Positions 1 through 13,249 of a stretch of 64,000 nucleotides of DNA are shown one piece after another (the stretch's first letter is position 1; each line of letters begins with the position of its first letter). The notes beneath the pieces were generated by a model that saw nothing but the letters and a program-made list of their open reading frames with translations, was not told the origin of the DNA and did not search any database. The translations under genes and the position numbers were made by a program. Source of the stretch: Monarcha castaneiventris obscurior (lineage: Eukaryota; Chordata; Aves; Passeriformes; Monarchidae); the NCBI GenBank assembly GCA_026261815.1, contig JAMPIT010000566.1:30467001-30531000 (forward strand), written 5' to 3'.

Positions 1-563
1 TAAAGGAAAGTGGGGAATTTTTCATTTACAAGTCTTTGTTATGTGGAAAACCTGAAACATTGGTCAATAGCAACTTTTGTCATGGAGTTCCCAGATGAGG
101 GAAGGGAAGGAAACCATTTGACAGCACATAAGGAGAAATGTGTATATATTGCAAAACCAAATGTTTTTAATAAAAAGTGATCTGTCCCAGTCACTATTTA
201 CAGTACACAGTGAACTATTTTTATTCCAAACCTTATTGAAAATAACTAGTCAAACTGCATTTTTAGACTTTGTGTTGATAGAAATGAAAATCAGACATAA
301 TACTGGTATACAAAGAACACATATTCAAAGAACTGTACTTAAGAGTAGGGAGGTAATAATTCATGTATCCACATGGCAGCTGAGGCCTCACTTAGGATAT
401 CCTTTGACCTTCTCACTGTGAAGACGAGAGAGCAGCAAAGATGAAGAACATTAAGAAAGCTGCAAGATATAAGGAACAAGATGGAAAAGACATGTAGTTT
501 AAACAAAATACAGAACTTTTAAGAAGTTTTTGAAAGAAACGACAGAGAGAGATTTGATCATGG
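1..563. other. Non-genic AT-rich sequence
   Basis: No recognisable gene, repeat or RNA. A 93-codon open frame at 140-421 has no family resemblance and no splice context. The segment just upstream of the LINE tail at 564-749 may hold more decayed LINE sequence, but I see no motif there. Confidence 0.6.
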
Positions 564-749
564 TTGTTCACAGAAAATGTTCACCTAAAACACAACAAAT
601 TTAGATTAGATGTAAGGACAAATCTCCAAATAAGAGTTATTCATCAGTGGAGAAGTCTGCCAAGAGAAACTTCTGGGATATCAGAAGAGGAAATACTTAA
701 AGGGAGATTAGATAGTATACTCAAAATAGTGCAGCAGATAAACCTGTAA
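564..749 (+). mobile_element. Decayed CR1/jockey-type LINE, C-terminal tail of ORF2
   Basis: This 62-codon open frame ends in TAA and resembles the extreme C-terminus of CR1/jockey-clade LINE ORF2 proteins, which are reverse transcriptases with an endonuclease. The family signature in this tail is a basic K-x-x-x-FRLD-R stretch, then an RV-x-x-W-x-x-LPRE motif, then an F/LK-x-RLD motif. Here I read KFRLDVRTN, then RVIHQWRSLPRE, then EEILKGRLDSIL, in the right order and spacing. The region upstream has no intact reverse-transcriptase core, and the typical octamer-repeat 3' end is not visible downstream, so this is a truncated and old fragment. The surviving open frame is probably chance persistence. 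It is not a host gene. The CR1 assignment within the jockey superfamily is from motif memory; another jockey-related clade is possible. Confidence 0.72.
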
Positions 750-3700
750 AATATGTAAAAGACTGGAGTAGATAACTTCTTTCAGCCTATACTGCAGAGC
801 TTTTGTTTAGGACTTTACATATAAAACTTCTTTTACAGTATTTGGCTTGTGAGAGTAGGAAAGATCCAGTTCTGCGAAGTCTTAAGCACTGTAAAATTCC
901 CTAGCTATGCAAGTAGCCTCTTTGAATTCAGTTTATTTTAACTTAGTTCATATAATTATATACATATAATATAGAGTGACCAGAAATGCTCAGAAGTTTA
1001 CCCTCCCTAACCCTCTGAAAATTATTTTGACAACAAGAAAAGGTTTATAAGACCAGCAGATAGGAAATAACAGAGGTAAATTTCCATCTACCCGGAAGGA
1101 AATATGTCTCCTCTGTTGTTCCATCATCTCCTGCTACCCAAGGCTTGCTACTGAGTGACACCTGAACCTCCGTAAACTGGAGCCTTCTTCCCAAGGATTT
1201 CATTACTTTTACCCATAAGCACTCTTCTGATGTAGATTTAAATGTTGTTAAATAGCAAGTTCAGGAGATCCACAGGAAAGAAAAGGGGAAGGCTTTATGA
1301 TGCTAGACCACTCCACCATTATTCTGCTCTTTTGGCCCTGCCACACAGCATCTACACTGCCAGTCACAAACCCAAGGCAAAGGGAAACCACTGCCCTGCC
1401 AAGCTACTTGCTCTTTCAAGCAGCATTTAACACCTGGTATAGTATGCTGGGATGTGGAGGAATTAAGCTTAAACTCACTTGTCAAGTCAGCTCTCAGGTA
1501 CGTGTGTTGCAGGTAGCACAACAATCAGCTCTGTGTACACGGAGGCCACCTTACCCTAAAGCAGCACGTTCTGTGATCAGATTCCTGCGATGGAAACATC
1601 TTCCCAGATCCATAAAACAGCTGCCTCCACTTCTAAGCTATAGGCTCTTGCTGTATTTGAAATCAGCACTTCCAGGGCTCGGTTTAGCTCAGCTATTTTA
1701 GGCATCTGCTTTAGGAATTATGTCCTTTAAGGGCCTATTTTTCTCTGGGGACTGTAAAGTGAATATTGATTGTTGGCTCAGACACTTTGTCAGCTGATTC
1801 CCACCTCTAGATATTTATTTTTCTATAAAATTTGACATCACCTTACCAACTACTGTAAGTAGTCAGACAGCAGGAAAGTAGTAGATCTGTCACTGGAGGA
1901 ATAAAACTGAATCATCAAATAACCTCTAACCAGTCATCTTCACCACCAGGATCCCTGAAGACAGTATGTGCAATAAAGAAAGTTTAGCTATTTGTTCTTT
2001 TGATTAAATATAATCACATTTGTAAATATTTGGTGGATATAAGCTGGCTGGTTATCTTACTTTTTAGATTTTTTTATATTTTTTTGTTTAACTTCACAGG
2101 AGTGCTATGACTCTTCTAACTCTTTTTAGTAGAGAAAAGCAAAAATCTAGATTTTTTTCCTGTCTTTTTCAAAGCCCTCCTGAAACACTGCATTCTTTTC
2201 TAAGAAGTAGGAAACTAACAGGTCTGTGAATGTTGTTTCAGATCCACAGTTTGACTGATTCTAAAAGGAATCAGAGCTGCATAAATAATTAAAAATAATT
2301 CCTCAGTTGAAAAATCTACAGACTATTGCACAAATATGTTGGCCCAATCCATGTTAATCACAGAGGTGGGAATAAATGCCCAATTAATGGCAGATACATA
2401 AAAGTTTAATTAATTCTAACTATTAAGAAACTTAGTCTGTGAGATGATCTATAGATAGGAAAATGTAGTCACTGTCCTTGGGGTTCCATTATTCTGGCAA
2501 CAACATCTCCTTTTTTTTCTTTCCTATTTCTTCTATTGCTTAAACACCTCTTGTTACTCTCTATTCCAGTAATATTGAAGGTGTAATTGAAGGAAGGAGT
2601 GGATTTCAGCCCATTATGGAAAATGCTGCAGTACATTTTTTAAATTAATTTGGAAATACTACCAGTTGTGTCTAAAAATTGAAGGCAGTACTATTTTTTT
2701 TTAATACAGGAGTTTTGAATTTAAAACAGTGTTAGAATGACAGTCTTCATGGACTCAAAAACCAATTTTGTTTACTTTGGGAGCTCATAGGTCAGGGAAA
2801 ATGGGAGATTTTAAAGAAGTATCTATTTTTTATAGCCTAGATGCCAGAATAACTTAAAGTGCATAGAAATCTGTGTGAGCAAGGTCAAGAAGTGAAAGAA
2901 ACTTTCTTTCCCTCAAAATTTCACCTTTCTATGTATGAGCTTTCTCATGTTTTGTCTCCAAACTTGATTGAAGAAAGACTAACAGGAGTTGTTGTGACTT
3001 GAAACATACATTCCAAAGAGAAGCATCAGAATTCACATAAAAACTTTTAATTACTGATTTCATTTTGCAAAAAAAATATTTTTTTCCACTGTTGAAGTAA
3101 CTAAATGTACTTCAGTTAACCCATTACAAAATGAAAATGAGTAACGCTTGCCCTTCTTTAAGAAGCCATGTTCCAATGGCCTGTCTCCTCCTACTCAAAA
3201 GGCAGGCGCTTGAAAATGACTTGCACTTTAAAAAAGGAAAAAAGAATAGTTACTCATTCTTCATTTATATGGTGTTGAAAGTCTGAAATAGGAAGGATAC
3301 TAATAGAAGACACTATGACATTTTCATCTGTCATAGGTTTAGAAGAAACTAAGTTTAGGTACTTAGACCAGTACCTATAAATTTATATATGAAACACTAC
3401 TATTTCAAGTTATTCAATAATGAAGAAGTGATATTCTGATATTGGAAACAAGGTATTTTAGAGCAGATAGGGAGTCAAAAATTTAGCTGTTTATATTTGT
3501 GGAGCACTACTACTTATAATAATTTCATAAGGTTTGCAATATTAACAGTTAACTCAAATGAAGTTCCAGTTCAGTTAAACCTGCTCCATGCATAGCATTT
3601 TCTTCAATCATCCCAATCACCTTCCACTTCTTTACTTGAGCAACTGTATGTAATGCCTGTGTCCAACAAAATCCACAGCAGACTCCTAAACAGTCAAAAT

Positions 3701-6700
3701 CAGCAGGAGAGTCACTCAACATTTGAAAATGTGATCTTGTATCAGGATTATTCAAAAAATTACACTTCATGGTCAGACCACAAGAAAACTTTGCACCTTA
3801 CTGTGATCTCTCGCAGGCCTGTAACATCTCCCACACTTCCCAAGAAGGGATTCCCAATGCCCTTCTCCTCTTCAATCCTTCCCCAGTAGGAAGAGTATAA
3901 CAGGATGTAGCTTTCTCCTGGGCAGCCTCAGTCCAACAGCCCAAATGCTTTCAGCAACTGATGTGCTCTCTCATCAGCTGGAGCTGCTCCTTGCCTGCGT
4001 GGGTGGGGATGTGCATAGATGCTTAAGATTCTTCTTACTGATCCTAGGTGGAAAGGCAGCTCCTTACCCTTACCTTTTTATATATCTGCAACATATTTCT
4101 GGTTTGCCAGTAACAGGAACAAGCAGTCACCCATTCCTGCTGGGTGGGAGTGCTGGTGGAGGGGGGACCCCAGCTGTTTGTCTCAGGCTACTGAACTCTT
4201 TGGAAAGGAGGTGATACTGCTGGCATTGGCTTCACCTCTGCAGGGTTCAGCTGGTACATATGTGATACGTTATGGCTTCTTGTAGAGCCTAAGAAAACCC
4301 CACCAAAATTAAAAAATTAACAGAGGGGGCACTTTTTTTTGCTGTCTTACAGCATATGAATAACAGCAGCAACAGAGAAATTCTGCATGAGAGCAACACA
4401 CTGCACAATGGGGTTTTTTTTGAAAGCTATATGGATTAACCTGAAAATGCTTTCCAATGTTCATTTTACTTATATATTAAATGGTTCCTTGGCTCAACCC
4501 TTCTTGTCATATTTGCTCCCAAGGTATAGAAGTAAGAGATTATTAAGCTCAAGGACTGTTCAGGCTCCAGGTTTATCCCTGGACAATGCCTTCAGAAAAG
4601 CTGGGAGAAAGAACTTTACTCTGCCTTCAGTGAGTGGTGGTGCTAATATGCAGGAAAAAGAAGAGTCTTATAATGTTTTCTAGTTACTCATGTAAAGAAG
4701 ACAGCTTTTGAGATGTACTTGCCCTGTTAAAACCCAGGGAAGACAGTTCAGGTGGTAAACTGTGACCTCTCTATAATCATCCACAGTGTACATTTTCCTG
4801 AGGTCCACGTGTTCCTGCAGTAGGTTGTGCATATACTTAAAAAACTGAGTTTCTGATTTTTTTTTCCCTTTCTTGTAAGTATGAGATATATAATACATGT
4901 GACAAGCCAGCTCATTAGCATGACAGCAAGGTGCCTCAGCATGTGTGCCACTACAGTTTTAAGACATGGGTGACAGTAAGGCACTAGTAAATAGATAACA
5001 AAGCTAATAATGTTCTGCTTCCCTTTATTTTGGACAGCGAAGACTGAGTTCGCTAGTTAGGAATTTTTCTTTTTATTTTTTTCTTCTTCTTTCTGGTTTC
5101 TGTGGTATGAAGCATGTATCCCTTGGAATTCTTCTTCAGAAACATGTCAGCTTGAGGTTTCCTCTATTTCCAGCAAACAAGAAGATAATTGAAACCCTTC
5201 CTGAGTTACAGCTATGTTTCCTGCTGGAGAGACTGACAGATCCAGCAAAACAGAAAGAATACTGAAATGCAAAAGAACATTTGCTGTGTTACTCCTTTCA
5301 TATTCTAACATATACAGCAATTCTCTGGACCAGCCTGCAGGTCCTAAAAGGCAAATAGCAAGATGTACCTGAAAAACAGACAGGAGCAGAAACTTCTCTA
5401 TTTTTCTGCAGCCTGTGAAAGTGCCAAACCCACCAGGCTACAACACTGCACACCAGCCTGGCTGCTGAGGAGCAAGGAGGCATACAGATCCAATGGCCAT
5501 TCACCAGCTGGTTTCTCTGCTGAAAGTCATTACAGCCACCTGCCAGCAGGTTTGTAACAGCAGGTTTGTTTGTGCCAGATACAGCTGTCTGGGATGAGTG
5601 GTGTGGTTATCCCCACTGTGGGGACTGCCTGGCTTTCCAGCTGCCTCTCTAAGAACCTGGGGTCTTCTCTTCTTAGTCCCTTCATGGTGGGACCTTCATT
5701 TCCCCATATATCTGAACTGAAGCTTACCCCACAGAGCAGGTGAAGATAATGTAAAGCTCACCTGTGAGAAATGGCAACTACAGAAAACTGATATGATCAT
5801 AGGGCATAATAGGTTTTTGGCTGATGTGATGGGACACTCAGACTGTGCTGGTAGTAACTAGCTGGGCTGGATTTTTTTTCTTCATTGCAAATGGAAATGT
5901 TTATATTTATAAGAAACAAAAAAAAAAATCCACTAAAAAAAATATTAAAAAGCGTTTTCCAGACTCCAGACAGACTCTTCTATCAAAGGAAAAAGACAGC
6001 TGCTGGGTAGGGAATATAGAACTGTCAAATCTGTATCCATGTTATGCTCATTGCACACTCCTCTGAAAAGGAATCTGTTGGCAAGCAACAGCACAAATTT
6101 GCTGCCCCTTGGGGTGTCCAGCAGAGAGCAGGGCAGACAGAACAGCAGTGCTGTGCTCAACAGGAGTGGGACTCTGTGGGAGCTGGCATGGTATAGCTGA
6201 GCTCAGTGAGGAGCTTCCACAGCCTGTCCTTGGATGTAGGATGCATCTCTTACATGATTGGACAAGTATATTTTTATAAGGGTTGGATATGTAAACTTTA
6301 AACCTATGCAAATTATGAAAATTCTACCTTTGAGTTCTCTCTCAAAATCATGCACAGGCTATCCTAAATACAGGTAAGATTTTTCTATGATTGCAACATA
6401 CAAAATACTGATCACTGTATTTTACATGATGATAAAATGGCACTTTTTTCCCCCCATTTCCATATTGAAAAAGAAAGATCATCTGAGCATCAGATTGCTT
6501 CTGTCTTACACTGGAATTATATTCAAATATGCATGCACAAGTAAAGCATCATTATTCAGTTCTTTAAGCTGTATTGAGCTCTTTGCAAAATGATTCAAGA
6601 TTTTGTAATGCTTCCTTTAAGTTTATCCTGAAGAATCTCTCATGATATAAAAACAAGGAAAAGGAATATTGCCAAATTACTTGGATATTTTTACAGTCGT

Positions 6701-9700
6701 AAAGACTGTACTCTGCTATGAGCTAGGAAGACGAGATGTAGCTTTCACAGTCTCAGACTAAACACTGAGTCCGCCTTTTTGGCTTCTGTTTAAAAATGCT
6801 AATTGATTGAAAGAGAAAGATGGAAAGAAAAGATTTCATAATTTAACAGACCAGTGCAAAAACAGCTACTGCCTTTTGGTTATGAATACAGCACTTGCAT
6901 TTTCTAAATGTATGCTCTTTTTTGCATAAGTTTTGTTACTAAATGCATAGCCTAATGTGTTGGGAAGTGAGCGGATAATACACTAGGAGCAAAATTGAAA
7001 ACATAACATAAAAAGTAAAAGAGGGAGACAGGCCTGAACATAATTTATATCCTCCAAAGTTTATTCCAAATTCTTCTCTTTTTCTTTTTCCATAAAATAG
7101 AAGGGGGAAGAGAATGGCAAATTTTCTTTACATTTTCTTCCAAAAATAAGAAAATAGTTGGAGCTTTTTCTGACTGTAATGAAGCAACTTACTGGATGGT
7201 AGAAGTAGAGAAGGGAAGCATCCTCTGTCTTTAAGAAACTTTTTGCTCTCAGTTCAGACAGGGTCTGAACACTTATGAAGCCACTTTCTGACAGGACATG
7301 ATTAGCCAGGAAAAACTCTGTGGGAATCACCCAGTTGCTAACATGACAGTTATACCTGCCCACAGCAGAAGCAAGACAGTGTTTTGCATGATGTGCAAGT
7401 GCAGAAACACCATTTCTGTATTTTAGAACTACATGTAAATAATCAGACCTCATTAGAGTGAGCTGAGAGGTGAAATAGTCCTTGGCACCAGTTAATGCAA
7501 TCTCAGGTCTAGGATTTAATTCTCATGATTGGTCTTGGTAGTCCAGTTTTTAGTCCTGTAGGATCACACATTTGGTACATATGAAGCAGAATTGCTCTCT
7601 AGGGGATGTCTACATTTAACCAAGATGGTTAAGTTGTGCTAGGTGTGCATCAAGCAACATCAAGCTGAGCTTCTCAGTTACCAGGCTTTTTTGGTGGATT
7701 CTGTAATCCATGAGTTTGATAGTGTCATAACGCCTTGATATTTGCACACTGGCTAGCTAGACATTCTTGATGCAACAGCTCAAAGTGACAAGCTGTCATC
7801 ACTATGACTTCAATACATACTGTTTCCAGCCTCTCCTTTGAAGTATCCCCTTTTTATTGACCTGGTAGTTCATAGGTCACACTTTCAAACATGCATCAGG
7901 TAGATAATACATCATCCTACATGTGCCCTTCAGAAAGCAGCAACGTTCCCATGGAGTGCAACTGCAGAATCCTGGTCTCCCACTAGCACAATAGCCTGGG
8001 GCGTAATATTAGAGCTTAATTTGTTTTACATATGGAAGACTTTATAAATGTACCATACATATTTCCATGCTGTGGTTAGATTTTATGGAAAGACTGCAGA
8101 ACTAGATGATAAAAAATATAATGCAGTTCCTGAGAAATTCACTATAAACTGAATGTTGGAAAAAAGCCTTTACATAAACAAGAGCACCAATAATGCTCAC
8201 AGAGTGACTGTACAGGCATGGAAATCATACAGAAGCAAGAGAAAAAGCCACCTATGTTAAGTCTCAGGAGGAGAAACTGCATTTTATCAGGAAAAACAAG
8301 AGTCATTTCAGCATGCTGTGCTTCAGGCAGCAAAGTAATAGACCACTGCCATTTAGATGCCACTGAAAGAAGTTGTTTCCATCATCAGAGTGCTGGTTCA
8401 CCTCCACTGCACCTCTTTGCCCTCTGCCCTGCCACCTTCAAATCCAGTAATGAAATCTCATAAAATAGAGCAGAAACCATCTCAGACTATGGCGCACAAA
8501 ACAGTCTCATGCTACCTGGGAACAATCACTGGCATCTATGGAATACACGTACAGAAACGTGCTGCTCCCCCAGCCTCCTGTCACGCAGAGCTGCTTAGAG
8601 GTCTTTAAATGTGTTAATGGTAGTACTTCCTAACTGTCCACTTGTTAGTACTTTAATTTCTCCACTAAATTACTTCACAGGCTACACATATGTTATTGGA
8701 ATTTACACCTTGGTGGAAAGCATGCCTGGAGAGGCCAAGAGAAGCCATTTATTTACACTTGTTTTCCACTGCAATCAGCCTGCTCTTTCCTGATTTTGTC
8801 TCAAACTTGTCCTCTTTACCTACCCTCATTTTCTGCTTCTCTCATCTGTTTACCTCAGGAAGGAGAAAGGCCACAAGGAGATTATTAGATTCAAATTGCC
8901 CCACCCCATTCAATGTTCCAAGTGGCTGAAGAAAAAACCTTTCTCTGGGACTCAGCTGTATTTATTTTTCACCACCTGCAGCAGCAGTAACACAGTCTCT
9001 TTCAGATTTATTTTCCACCTCCCTGGCTGCCCTGGAAAGCTGTGTCCCTGTCAGTCACAGCCAAAATGATGCCTGGCTTCTTTGGGAGGATGTCAGCATG
9101 GTTACATGTGGTGGAGCAGTCAGAAGATAACTGACCCTCATGAGGTCATGAGTGAAGCCCCAGGTAGCAGTTTGGAGAGGGACTGGATCATATCAAATCC
9201 TGCTCATCTTCCACAGCTACTGCCCTTCCCCTTATTGCTTCTCACAGATGGGGGACCTAGGACCTCTACACTGCCCCCACACATTAAAAACAAGCTCTGC
9301 ATCTGATGTTTGCCTCCCTCATGTCTCCATGGGGCAATTATTCATGGTTTTCTGAAATGTTTTTAGGTGGATCAATATTTTATTCCATTATTGTGAAAAG
9401 CAAAACAGCTATACTGCTATTAAATGTTTTGTTTTGTTTTCCAGGAGACCTCACTCTCTTTACATGCTTCTAATTAATCTCAGAGATGCTAACAGGAACA
9501 TCCCTGGCCTTGCAATAACATCCATTTCTCAGCAGAGCAGCTGCCTCTTTTCACTTGGAGTATGTGGCCCTCACTGCCGTTTTCAGCATCATTGCTGCCA
9601 GACTTTGGGCTTGTAAACATAACTCTGATTTTCCCTGTCTCCATAATTTCTTTGTTACTTATAAATATTATTGCAAGTTGTTCCCCTTATATAGAATGCC

Positions 9701-10409
9701 ATGAATTGGTCTTGGTAATGCTGGATTGAACTTTTCAGCAAATGTGAATTATAAACCTTCCCACACATAAGAAGTCAGCTGTAGTTCTAGTCAGGTTTTC
9801 CACATGGACATCTCTTAAAATGTATTTTTAAGCTAATGTGGTATTTTTTTCATATGGTTTTGGGATGGGAGTTTTCATCTGATACCTTCATGCTCTGTAC
9901 TATATAGTAATCCACTTGGGCTACATTTGCTTTAGGGAGTCAAACCATCCATTTTTCACTCTTATCCTTCTGACTGAGTGATTTGCCAGACGCGACAAGA
10001 AGAACCCAGAAGTGTGTAACTAGCCTGAAAGAAAATTAGTTTGTGGTGTAATCTCTCCTTCTATTATTCTGCAGTATTTCAAACATGGCAAAAAACCAGA
10101 CAAAAACCCACTCCACTTCTATTTGCAAAGCTTTTATGTCATCCCTAACACTGTCCACAACAGCTTTGATCCCTTGGAAGCTACCTTCCACTCAGGAAAG
10201 AAAACCATCAACCTCAAGAGGAAAAGGTGTGCAAAATACAATCGATGGGTTTGGAAATCCCATGCATAAGAAAGGAGACAAGAAGCAAAACACAATCACA
10301 AGGAAAATAGCAAAGCCAAATTTGAGTAGCTAGGGAGGTTTTACAAGGCCCTGGTCCAACACAAGTCTGCAGCTCTGCCATGAAGAGGCAGTGCCTCCCT
10401 TGTGCTTAC
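750..10409. other. Long non-genic stretch
   Basis: No gene recognised. It holds pyrimidine-rich or poly-T runs near 2510-2540 and 5060-5098, an A-rich run near 5918-5945, and scattered short open frames on both strands. The longest is 130 codons at 7061-7453 minus, with no known motif. The 5400-5760 part is somewhat GC-richer than its surroundings. No CpG island, tRNA or identifiable transposon was seen. Confidence 0.6.
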
Positions 10410-10533
10410 CTGCCACAGAACTACATCCCAAATGGCCTCACAATGGGACAAGTCAGGGAAGCCTTTGAGCTGGAAGACAATGTTCCTGGATGAATTTGCT
10501 TCAGAAAGAACTGTTCCTTGACGTTCCCTCACC
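10410..10533 (-). CDS. Candidate internal exon, function unknown
   Basis: Read on the minus strand, a pyrimidine-rich tract ending in GCTCCAG at 10540-10534 precedes a 124-base open segment. That segment ends GGCAG, followed by GTAAGC (10409-10404), a near-consensus donor. After one leading base the frame is open for 41 codons and includes FQLKGFPDLSHC and AIWDVVLWQ. The entry phase would be 2 and the exit phase 0. I do not recognise the peptide. The good acceptor, consensus donor and ordinary exon length are the reasons to list it. Against it, one open frame of this length is common by chance, there is no partner exon with matching phase nearby, and it could equally be a non-coding RNA exon. 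Transcript data would decide. Confidence 0.27.
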
Positions 10534-11064
10534 CTGGAGCATCACAAGCGGTACCAACAAAAGAGATGAAGTGGAAACAAGGATTGTGCACCCTCCTCTT
10601 GATAGTTGTGTGGATTTATCCCAATTTATGGCACAAACCTGTAATTGGCCTGAATTTTTTTAAATTGCTTGTCTTCTTTGTAAAATTTGATACCAGACAG
10701 AGAGAAAACAGGCAGATAAATATACACGTAATTCTGGATATCCACACATAACGTATTAAGGTTATAGACCACAAAAATCCAGATATCTTAATTTTGTAAT
10801 ACTCCATCCTTAACTCATCCTAGTCCTGAAACATAGGTACCAACCTTCAGCTCAAAATTCCTTTTTCACCCACTCAACTTGTGCAACTACTGTAATCTTT
10901 GTAGACTCAGTTTTCCATAATGAATTTTACATAATACGAAAGTTTTGGTCTCTTGCTTTTCTTTAGGCTTAGTGCCAGTAAATAAATTTCAGCTAACAGT
11001 GAAGACATAACTTAAGACCTTAAAATATTACTTTCATACTCTTCTCATACAAATGATTCTGAAG
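10534..11064. other. Non-genic sequence
   Basis: I see no gene or identifiable repeat. Short chance open frames occur on both strands. Confidence 0.6.
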
Positions 11065-11319
11065 TCAATAGCAAACCTCAGTCTTCCCTGTGGGACCCAC
11101 TTCTACTGGTCTGTAACCACACTTGCAGGAGGACTGGACAGCTACAGAGACACCCCAGCGTGCAGCAGCAGCAGGCAGGGGAGCTGGCTCAGGTGCCAGA
11201 ATCATTGGCAGTATCAGTGTCATTCTCCTCAGACCAACTAGCATGCCAAGCAAGAGGACTGTGAGCAACAGGAGCAGAGCTGCATCCCAGCCTGTGCAGC
11301 TTCTCATGTGAGACTCCAT
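11065..11319 (-). CDS. Small ORF with a leucine-rich membrane or signal-anchor segment
   Basis: An 84-codon open frame starts at an ATG (11319-11317) in the context GACCATGG, with A at -3 and G at +4, which is a good Kozak match. Residues 14-30 form an uninterrupted hydrophobic run (AALLLLLTVLLLGMLVGL) followed by Arg-Arg, like a type II signal anchor or an uncleaved signal peptide. A Pro/Ala-rich stretch (APEPAPLPAAAA) follows at about residues 42-53, then a short Cys-containing tail. The segment is clearly GC-richer than its flanks. No family is recognised. No TATA box, CpG island or poly(A) signal was seen close by. A leucine-rich run can arise by chance from CTG/CAG-rich DNA, and the opposite strand is also open here, so a non-coding origin is quite possible. 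Confidence 0.22.
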   Translation of the reverse strand: MESHMRSCTGWDAALLLLLTVLLLGMLVGLRRMTLILPMILAPEPAPLPAAAARWGVSVAVQSSCKCGYRPVEVGPTGKTEVCY

Positions 11320-11337
11320 GGTCAGGAACCCTGACAT

Positions 11338-13249
11338 CTAAGCTCACCTTTCACTTGCATCCTACCAGTTTAAGACATCCAGATTGCTTAACTTGGCCAC
11401 TCAGTTCTCAATATTTTGACACGCTTTATATCATCCATAAATTTTATTCATGGTGCTTTTATATTTACTTTTCAGTAATTTAAAAAACATTATTTCATAA
11501 TCTTGACCTGTAACTCATCTCTGCAAAATCCTATTTGAAATACTTCTTTCAATGATAAATCTTCCATTACACCACTTTGATATATACCAGCTGCCAAGTG
11601 TCTAAATCCATTTAATTTACACTTAATCAATATCAGATAGTGTCGACTTCTAATCACAATAACATGCAGTTCAGGGCTTTATGAAAGGCAGTTTTTATGG
11701 TATACAAACAATTGTTTTAATGAAGCAACTTATCTCATCAGAGGAATGGAACTAGATACACAAGCCATAAAGGCTGGTAGACTCATATTCCCATCTTTTG
11801 AATTGTAAATAATTAAAACCCATATCAGCATTCTGATATTCACCCTGCTGTCTAGGGCTGATGTCAGCCTGGTTGGTATAACAGCTTCAGTTATTCTGCC
11901 TGCCCTTTTCAGCTACTTGTATTACCTTAGCACACACTCTTCTGGAGCCTCTTTGCCATCAGATAGATAACTCAGGGGTTTTATTTAAATCATATGATAC
12001 TAATAGATTCATCCAGTTATAAAGAAAAGCATAGGCTTTTCCATATTCTTCACAAAATCTTTTCCTGAATAGCTGATTTTTTTAATTGAAGTAGCATCAT
12101 GGAAGGCAGAAGTGGCTATGGCTCTACACACAAAAATTCTAATGTAGCATGACTATTCAAAATCCTAGCCACATAAATATTTTATTCAAGATACAACATT
12201 TTAAGTATTAATACCTGGTGTTGCAAACAGCCTCACTCTACTTCAAAATGGATGTAATATAAATACTGTAAAGTATATGATGTACGAACAGTGACAACAA
12301 AACAAAGTCTTTTTTCTAAGGTGTTTTTGCCATAACCACAAAAGTACAATTATGCAAAAAAGTCTACATTCCAGCTTGACATACTAGAGGGCACAAGCAA
12401 AAGAAAGGAAGCTCTTAGAATGACAGACAGAAAGTGAATTCCTGCCATCTGTAGGTGTGCAACTCCACGGCAGTGTCAGAAAACAATTCATGATGTTAGC
12501 ACCTCGTTTTCAGCTGCCATTTAGAAACGCCAAGTCCATTTAGTCTACCTGACCTCCAGTTATGCCAGATGCATTCAGCTTTCTTTGGAAAGATCTTCTT
12601 TACATTTTTTTTAAGGGCACTGGAAGCCTAAGAAGAAAAAGTTCAAAACATCTGATAAATATTTCTGTCATTTGATTTTCGCTGAAGAGAGATGCAATGG
12701 TTAAAATTTAGCCACATCATATTTTGGTTTCAGCCATAGCATTTTGAATTAACTTCAACCTGTTCAAAATCTGGTATTTTCAATTAACTGGAGCTTATTC
12801 ACATCTGGCAAGCTAGCAAACAGAGCGGGAGAGTGTTACAGCAGCTTAGCAGAAGCCTGCCATGAATACACATTTGGACAGCCTGGGAGAGCATCAGTGT
12901 CATTCTGGGAATGTTCCTGGCATGGTAAAAGAAAAACATCAAAGACATTACTGATTTAAAACTGCCTCCAAGAGTGCAATCTGTAGTGACAGGAAATGGA
13001 AAAATTGGCCTCAAAGGGACTGTGAAGAAAGTGCTAGTCCAGCATGATAGTGGGTTCCACACACAAAGATTATGTTTTGTCAAAAAGACTCACAAAAGCA
13101 AAATAATGTGCTTTTTCTTGGATGAAACTCAGAAATAAGTCTTCAGGGCAGCTCAGAAACTGCAGGAACCAAACCAAGTTTGGAAGGGACAGCTCAGAAA
13201 GGAAGCCTTGTCATGTGCATGGTACATCTAATATTTTTAAAAGACTACT
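11338..13249. other. Non-genic sequence
   Basis: AT-rich, with no gene or identifiable transposon. A 94-codon minus-strand open frame at 12799-13083 shows no motif. Confidence 0.6.
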
